DNA from: Gelatoporia subvermispora B
Taxonomy: Eukaryota; Basidiomycota; Agaricomycetes; Polyporales; Gelatoporiaceae
Direction of reading: 5' to 3'
DNA length: 29,074 nucleotides
Assembly (NCBI GenBank): GCA_000320605.2
Contig: KB445800.1
Coordinates: forward strand, 67,972 to 97,045
The notes under the pieces were generated by a model, which saw nothing but the letters and a program-made list of their open reading frames with translations, made no database searches and had not been told where the DNA came from. Position 1 is the first letter of the stretch, and every line of letters starts with the position of its first letter. Made by a program: the position numbers and the translations under genes. This document shows positions 22,957-29,074 of the stretch, one piece after another.

Positions 22957-24000
22957 ATGGCTGATACGGAACTGCCACCGTTACTTGCTGCGCTGGCCAT
23001 GATGCTCCCTCCTGAATTGTTTCAAGCTCTCAAACCTATCTTCGATGACATAGGGGCGTGCTTGGATACAATAGGGCACACGGCCGCAGCTGCCCAGGCA
23101 AGTTCTATCACGACTGGTCAGCTACAGACCGTCTTACAGAACGCATTGTCTAATGCGCAGATCACCGTGCAGGCACCCGTGAATGCCGTGTCGTCTATGA
23201 CACCCATGCCCATAACAAGCACTCAGACCGCTAGTATCAAGGCCGATCTTCCACTTTTCCGAGGACGGGAGAGTGAAGACGTGAGTGCCTGGATCTCTAT
23301 CATTGAGGATTACCTGACCATGCAACATGTCCCAGCTGCAGACTGGGTACCTCAGGTATCCATCCTCTTCTGAGACGATTCTATGCAAGGGTATATTGCT
23401 CTGAAGAAGAAACTCCGAGATGAAAACAAGACTCTTGACTGGGATCAACTCAAGGACTGGCTACAAAGTAAGTATGACTTGCCGTATCGGATCGAGAGTC
23501 TACGAAATGAACTTCGTACCTTAGCCTATAAAGGAAACCTCATTTACTACGCTGAGAAGTTCCAAATGTACAAGTCTCAGATCCCAGCCAAGGAGATGAC
23601 ATTTGGTGACCGCCTTTCTTACTTTCTTAGTCATCTTCCTGCCAAACTAGCAAGAGACCTACGACAAGAAAAGCCAAAGACTACCAAAGACATGTATCAC
23701 AGTGTCTGAGAATTAGATTGACTCTCCAACTTGCACTGTGGAACTCAATCTGGCCCTACAAAGAAGATCAAAAATTTCTTCCAGAGAGGTTCGTCCGTAC
23801 CCGTTACATTCTCCGATCCAATACTAAATGGTTCGTCTTCACGTCCATCCAATTCTCCCTTAGTAACAAGTTCGACCACAAATAACGGGCCGACCCCAAT
23901 GGACTTAGATGTCATAGACCACAGAGGACAAGGATGATGGGATCTTAGTTGGGTACGTTACTACAACTGTAACATGACGGGCTATCATTCATGTAATTGC
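22957..24000 (+). pseudogene. gag: Ty3/Gypsy gag (capsid and zinc-knuckle), interrupted
   Basis: Gag would form the particle that packages the element's RNA. The ATG at 22957 follows the probable primer-binding site. The frame stays the same through an N-terminal helical region, a capsid-like region (DLPLFRGRESEDVSAWISII near 23250, then LRNELRTLAYKGNLIYYAEK near 23500) and a zinc-knuckle remnant at 23959-24000. TGA stops lie at 23371-23373, 23707-23709, 23719-23721 and 23935-23937. In the knuckle the first Cys position is Tyr (TAC) and the usual His position is Tyr (TAT), both explained by single transitions. The metal site is therefore lost. There is no frame change before protease, so gag and pol were probably one reading frame. 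Confidence 0.8.
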
Positions 24001-24765
24001 CAAAAACTGCGGAAATCATGCAAGCAGACCACTACTCCATTCTCGCACAACCTGAATGTCTTCGACGAGGATCCGCCCATCCCGGACACTATCGTGAATG
24101 ACGAGCTCTACGACAAGGACTCACAGCCACTTTTCCTCCTGCTGGATGCTGTACTAGAGGGGTCGGCTCCATTGCTAACATACTCTGTGAGCTTGGCGGA
24201 CAAGGATGGGACAAAGTGGCATAACATCGCGGCCTTGTTCGATATGGGAGCCGGCCCGTCCTATATGAAGCCAAGCATGGCTTGTCGCATCAAGGCTGAA
24301 ATCTACCCAATCACCTCTCGCCGTATTCAAGGTGCAGGCGAGACTACAACGTCTGCCTTTGCTCGATTCCGTATTTGTATTAGGTGTTTCTAATATATTA
24401 TGTGTGCATATATACTTGATAATAACAAGCTCCACTACAGTATGATTGTCGGACACAACTTTCTCAAGCATCACAACGCGATGCCGAACTGGCGTGAGGA
24501 TGCATGGATCTTCACGGACCCACAGTCTGGACTCTCGACAAAGGTGCTTGCAACCAACACGACACCCAACTGTGTGACGTGTTCAGAAAGATCACATGAC
24601 CCCATCACTTGTCATGTCATCATTGACAAAGAAGAAAAGCTTCTCCATACTGAACCCGAGCCTGCGCAACGGAAGACCTGTGTGGCTAAACTCAAAGCCT
24701 TCATGAAAAAGAAGTTCGGTCCGATTTTCCGAAAGAAGGTCGGGTACCCGCCACAGCGTAAGTAG
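24001..24765 (+). pseudogene. pol: Ty3/Gypsy aspartic protease region, inactive
   Basis: This continues the gag frame. The aspartic protease would cut the Gag-Pol polyprotein. Its active-site triad D-T/S-G appears at 24241-24249 as Asp-Met-Gly inside ALFDMGAGPSYMKPS. Met (ATG) in place of Thr (ACG) is a single CpG-to-TpG change. A TAA interrupts the domain at 24391-24393. A VGHNFLKHHNA segment near 24450, matching the usual C-terminal part of the fold, follows in the same frame. The unit ends at TAG 24763-24765, just before the reverse transcriptase region. The missing Thr and the stop make it inactive. Confidence 0.75.
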
Positions 24766-26435
24766 TCCCATAGCATTAAGCTTCAGGGCTTGGCTGAACC
24801 TATCTGTGCCCGCGGCCGTCCTTTGTCGCCTTTAGAACATGAGGCTATTCGTAACTTCGTTGAGGAAGGATTACGTGATGGAGTTATCAAACCAAGTGAG
24901 TTGCCTTGGTCTTCACCTCTGCTTCCCGTCCAGAAAAAGGATGGTACCTTACAAATTTGCGTGGATTATCGTCGTTAGACCTCCGCTCGGGATATTGGCA
25001 AGTTCGCCTTGACAACACAGCGAAGGAACGAACAGCATCCCAAACTCAGGTCGGTCATTACCAATTTAAGATTATGCCATTTGGTCTCGTTAACGCCCCT
25101 GCTACATTTCAGAACATAATGAATGACATCTTGCGTGAACATCTCGACAAGTGTGTCATGGTCTATCTCGACGACATCATTATCTTCTTACCTACATGGC
25201 AACAGCACTGTGTGGATATCAAACAGGTCCTTGCCTTGCTCAAGCAGTACGACCTTGTGCTTAACGAGGACAAGTGCGTCTGGGAAGCTGAAGAGCTTCT
25301 ATATCTTGGCCATATCATTTCCATCGAAGGTATTCGCCCGGTCCCTGAAAAAATTCAAGCGATACTAACGTGGCCACAACCGAAGGATATCACCAAACTT
25401 CACGGATTCCTGAATATTGCTGGTTATTATCAGATTTTCATCAAAGGTTTCGCAAACCTAGCTTGGCCACTGTACAACCTGCTGATGGGCAATCCACATA
25501 AGGGTTCTAAGATCGCCTGGTCAGTAGAATGCCAATCTGCTTTCGGTGCTCTGAAACAACAACTTATATCTCCGCCTTTGTTACATCACCCGACACCCTG
25601 GCGTCTATTTGTCATTAACAGTGACGTGTCCAGAGACTGTATTAGAGGTGTACTTCAACAAGACTTTAAAATGTGCGAGGTATCTTACAAAGGGGGAAAG
25701 AATCCGGAGCTCCGCTTCTCGTATAAGGACAAGCATTTGCGTCCGATCGCATATGAATCACGACAACTCACGCCTACAGAGCAGCGGTACTCAGCGCAGG
25801 AACGAGAAATGCTTGCGATTGACTACCTTCTCCAGAAGTGGCGTGCCTATATTAAAGGATCGCCGGTTCTGATTAGAACTGATCATGAGTCCTTGAAGTA
25901 TTTCCTTACTCAGAAACACCTTGGTCGCCACCTCACCCGTTTTGCTGACAACATTGCTCACTTCAATGTGAAAATTGTCTATCAACCTGGAAAGCAACAG
26001 CTCACCGCCGACGCCTTGTCACGCCGAGAGAATGAAGATCTTCCTGATTCGGAAAGCATTGGTTCCTTGTATGCATTCTCACTCTTGTCCTTCACCGAAT
26101 CCATCTACAGCGACTCGAATGACTCGCTATATGCAATGGAATCTGACTTATCCAAGCAAGAGCCACAGCAGGACGAGATGGAAGTTGAGACAACTAGTTC
26201 CGAAGACGAGAATCCTACTAGGTCAGCTTTCGTGACCCTTAAACGATATTATGATCGCTTACAAAGTCGCACTAGCGATAGGAGTTCTGAGCCAGATCAG
26301 AATGGATACTTCGCCTGTGGAGATAACATCTTTTGTATGATCAATAACCAAGTTCTCTGGGTCCCGGTCAATCAAACCCAAGCAGAGGAATATATTCATT
26401 TAGTTCATCACGATCTTGGGCATCTCGGAATTTGA
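24766..26435 (+). pseudogene. pol: Ty3/Gypsy reverse transcriptase and RNase H, deleted at the N-terminal side
   Basis: Reverse transcriptase copies the element RNA into DNA and RNase H removes the RNA strand. The RT starts in the gag frame with a PLSPLEHEAI block and runs to CVDYR and a TAG at 24976-24978. It resumes in a different frame at SLDLRSGYWQ. About 30 residues usually found between these blocks, including one catalytic-region segment, are missing, with a frameshift at the join near 24972. Downstream the frame is open for nearly 490 codons. The YLDD catalytic box is intact at 25164-25175. RNase H follows at about 25600-26030, with its acidic positions mostly recognisable (SDVS, ERE, RTDHES, ADALSR). 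The frame ends at TGA 26433-26435 in the integrase zinc region. Start codons inside this stretch are not real starts. Confidence 0.88.
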
Positions 26436-27518
26436 CCTGTTGCAGAAGCCGTGAAACTTCACGCCTGAATCCCAAACCTTACAGAGGTTGTCGACTTTGT
26501 AATCCGCACCTGTCAACACTGTCAATTTACTCGTCAGGCACCTTCACCGACATAGCCCCTTCATCCCTTACCTCGTGTGAAAGCTTGGGATCGCTGGGCT
26601 CTAGACTTTGTTGGACCCTTGCCCACGTCAAATGCTGGAAATGCATACTTGTTGACTGCTATAGATTATGGGACCGGTTGGACATATGCAGAGCCCCTTC
26701 AACACCGATCGGCCGAGGCTGTGGTTGCAATGCTTCGCAGGATCATCTGCAACCATAGTAAGCCCTTGTTTATTCTCACAGACAACGGCAAGGAATTCAT
26801 GTCATACCTTGTGCAAAACTTCCTTCGTTGCATGGAAATCAACCATGTTTGGACCACACCATATCACCCGCAAACCAACGGTCGCCTGGAGAAGTTCAAT
26901 TACGAGCTGAAACAGATGCTAATGAGGTATTGCGTGCTGAATCGCCAGACAGACTGGGACCAGTACCTTTTTGATGCCCTCTTGGCTCATCGCATGCATG
27001 TCAATCGCCGTGCTGGAGCCTCTGCCTTCTTTCTTGCCTATGGACGAGAACCGCACCTTCCTAGTGATTTTGTAATTGACATTATTCAAGCTCCTCCGAC
27101 TGATAAAGAAATAACTCAACTGCAGACTAAACACCTCAAACACATCCAGAACCTGGAACGATTCCAAGCCAAAGCCAATCAACGGGCCGCATGTCACTTG
27201 GAGAATGAGGCCTTGCACCGCAATCAAGCCTATCGAGAACAGGCTCTGGGGATTGGGGATCTAGTACTCCGAAGGTCAGAACTGCCCTCGAAGATCCACC
27301 CGCGCTGGGATGGACCGTTCATCATTCGCGACACGACTGACAAAAACATGTACCAGCTTGCTACTCGCAACAGATACATTCTTCAGCACCTTTACAACAG
27401 CGAATGGCTGAAGCGTTATCAGCCCGGATATGATGCCCCCATTCCAAGCCTGTGGTACGCAAGTGCAGGGTTGCAACGAAAAGACGCGGTTGAACGGTCA
27501 AAGTTAGACGTTGCGTGA
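26340..27518 (+). pseudogene. pol: Ty3/Gypsy integrase, with three stops in the zinc-binding part
   Basis: Integrase joins the element DNA to the host genome. The HHCC zinc region lies at about 26390-26530, with two His near 26405-26425 and a TCQHC pair near 26510. It has TGA at 26433-26435 and 26466-26468 and TAG at 26553-26555, all in one frame. From 26577 the frame is open to the natural stop at 27516-27518. The catalytic triad is intact: Asp at 26604-26606, Asp at 26781-26783 and Glu at 26889-26891, with exactly 35 residues between the last two. A GPF module (27312-27320) follows. No chromodomain is visible after it. The catalytic core and C-terminal part could be translated only from an internal start. 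Confidence 0.88.
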
Positions 27519-27730
27519 CGACACCAGCTCAACATCGACACTCGGTAGACTCTTGTTTATTTTTATTTATTTGTTTTTATTACCACTTAATGACAAAACC
27601 TTCAAAAACATCTCTCCTCTTCCTTAGTACAGAACAATGGCCAATTGTAGTGTATTTACGATACGAAACGAGCCTGATCCTGATTCTATCTACTGTACGA
27701 GTATAATCTTTTGAGGACGAAAGAGCTTAA

Positions 27731-27741
27731 CGAGGGGGTGA
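27731..27741 (+). promoter_or_regulatory. Polypurine tract
   Basis: The purine-rich CGAGGGGGTGA directly precedes the 3' LTR, where Ty3/Gypsy elements prime plus-strand synthesis. The upstream TTTTGAGGACGAAAGAGC is typical of the same region. Confidence 0.75.
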
Positions 27742-28020
27742 TGTTGGTACAGCTGTTTGGACTTGTATGGTAGTTGCCTGAAATGTATGATACAAGCGCC
27801 GATAATGAACTACTGCGGACTAGACTGCGTTGCAGCAGGGGATCTCCAAAACTTCTCAATCACACTCTGGTCTGACTCGAGTAATTATGTAGTTCATGAC
27901 AAAATCGTCGCAGACCATATGTATATAAACCCACGTGAATGCGCTGTAGCAATCCAGAGTACTCGCCCGGAATTTACTATAAGTCTTATCAACTTCAACT
28001 CTGCTTCTCAGGAACTCACT
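27742..28020 (+). repeat. 3' long terminal repeat of the Ty3/Gypsy element
   Basis: The clear match to the 5' LTR runs from 27742 to 27986, with a TATA-like TATATAAA at 27922-27929. About 14 bp near 27757-27771 are absent from the 5' copy. The outer end is not defined, because similarity stops at 27986 and no CA end with a target-site duplication was found. The end given here is a guess. Confidence 0.75.
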
Positions 28021-29074
28021 CAAGCCTTCACCCACGTCTCTTCTCTACCTCATGTACCTCATCGAAGCTGCCTTTCTACTCATCTACATTATTGTATTTG
28101 CGGCCATGTAGGGCCTGCTCATCTTGTTTATCAATTTAGAATGTACTTACTATTACCTGGACAGGTGATCATCTTCCTTCTGAAGCGAGGGTTCACACTC
28201 ATTGGTTGGACGGCGGTGTGTATTCTATCGTGAGTAAACAATGCCAATAATCATCTGCATTGTGTCTGAGCTACATCCTTGCAAATAACCGGTCCACAGT
28301 GCCTTGTCATTGGTGAGGGTAGCAACAAGGTCATTATGAATGTTAATAAGAAACTTGATGATTCGGTGATTTCTCTCAAGAATTCATCAGTATGCTGTCT
28401 GATTAGTTAGTTAGATATCATGGTGCTCATCATGATCTAAGCAGTATGAGGCAAAAGCTTGGGAGACTGATTTTTGTCTCTCAGATGAGACTGGCCATGA
28501 CAGCAAGGTCCACTCTCAGAACAGATTACATGGACTCTCATAGCTTCCACCCAGCATTGCAGACTGGCAGCCACTACCATGACACAAATGCGACAGGCAG
28601 TAAGTCAGATCCTAATCTCTTGAGGAAGGCCCCCCCTCCAGGATCCTGTATGCCCCTCACTCACATTGCGCTGCTCGCTAGCATCACCACGCTTGGACTT
28701 CTTTGCCCGGGACTCGGTTGTTATCTGCACGAGTGTTTTACCCCTGTGCTGCTGCACTTGCGCCTTCCTATGTTTGCGCATCGCGTTGACGTGCAGTAGT
28801 CACTCCCTTGGACGATAGCCCTATCCCGATTGTATCCACATCTATATGAATGCCGTTGTAAAATGTCAGCCACCAGTTCTCCATTCTCCATAGCCTTTCC
28901 ATTTGTCCACTCACCTGTATTCTTTACCCATGTTCTTTTTCCGCAAACATTCCAAGGTCACATACCAATTTTTCATTACCAATCATGTCATTCTCTACTC
29001 TATTGACAAACTTCGAAGCCGGCACACCTATGTCATTTGCACAACACTAGTAGCCCACACTGGTGGACTCCAGG
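28021..29074. other. Right flank without a recognised gene
   Basis: No family is recognised. The 117-codon plus-strand frame at 28446-28799 has unremarkable composition and overlaps a more plausible short minus-strand frame, listed separately. The first part may still be retrotransposon LTR. Confidence 0.35.
28605..28781 (-). CDS. Short Lys/Arg-rich ORF, possible first exon
   Basis: The minus-strand ATG at 28781 opens a 58-residue frame ending at TGA 28605-28607. It is basic, with many Gln/Lys/Arg residues and a RAKKSKR stretch like a nuclear-localisation signal. Its composition looks more protein-like than the plus-strand frame it overlaps. It could be the first exon of a gene or a chance frame. 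No family is recognised. Confidence 0.22.
   Translation of the reverse strand: MRKHRKAQVQQHRGKTLVQITTESRAKKSKRGDASEQRNVSEGHTGSWRGGLPQEIRI

Noticed and set aside
24906..24980. Upstream end of the long pol frame as a real start
   Set aside because: The first residues before SLDLRSGYWQ are out-of-frame sequence. The true RT N-terminus lies in the other frame and is joined by a deletion.
27410..27518. Chromodomain at the C-terminus of integrase
   Set aside because: After the GPF module and an EWLKRY segment only about 30 residues remain, with no chromodomain pattern.
27757..28233. A 158-codon plus-strand frame
   Set aside because: Most of its 5' half lies within the 3' LTR and is matched by the non-coding 5' LTR, so it is a chance frame.

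Overview
The window looks like gene-poor, transposon-rich DNA from a filamentous basidiomycete, most likely an Agaricomycete (Boletales-like is a guess). The evidence is short introns of about 45-58 bp with GTRNGT-type donors and CTRAY branch sites, a Plavaka-type DNA transposase, a Ty3/Gypsy LTR retrotransposon, a DUF6532-like gene and an Agaricomycete-style WD40 gene. I see no bacterial gene organisation, rRNA, convincing tRNA or CRISPR array. Family names come from recalled motif patterns, not from searches.

Layout: 1-1.3 kb has no gene but a cluster of ACCTG/CAGGT motifs. At 1.33-2.80 kb (minus) there is a broken gene of unknown family with an acidic C-terminal tail, flanked by a 19-bp tandem repeat. 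From 2.9 to 8.3 kb there are only weak coding-like scraps and a group of hairpins. At about 8.4-10.4 kb (minus) lies a degenerate multi-exon gene of unknown family, followed by a small plus-strand fragment at 10.5 kb. An AT-rich spacer at 10.8-11.5 kb carries a 21-bp tandem repeat. At 11.57-14.2 kb (minus) is a DUF6532-like gene whose last exons are clean and well spliced. Its N-terminal Gly/His repeat region is interrupted by stops. At 14.93-18.11 kb (plus) is a decayed Plavaka transposase. A WD40 gene relic covers 19.97-21.59 kb (plus). A Ty3/Gypsy element with both LTRs occupies about 22.53-28.0 kb (plus). The last kilobase has only a small Lys/Arg-rich ORF on the minus strand.

Every recognisable protein-coding unit carries premature stops, frameshifts or internal deletions. 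The two LTR copies differ at about 29 aligned positions by my manual count. All of these are transitions, and about 23 can be explained by loss of a CpG on one strand or the other. Several stops and active-site losses in the retrotransposon fit the same change. The simplest reading is a silenced region worn down by CpG methylation and deamination, or by a RIP-like process. The genes do not form a pathway; the region is a graveyard of mobile elements and lineage-specific gene families. The DUF6532-like gene is the best candidate to retain an intact domain.
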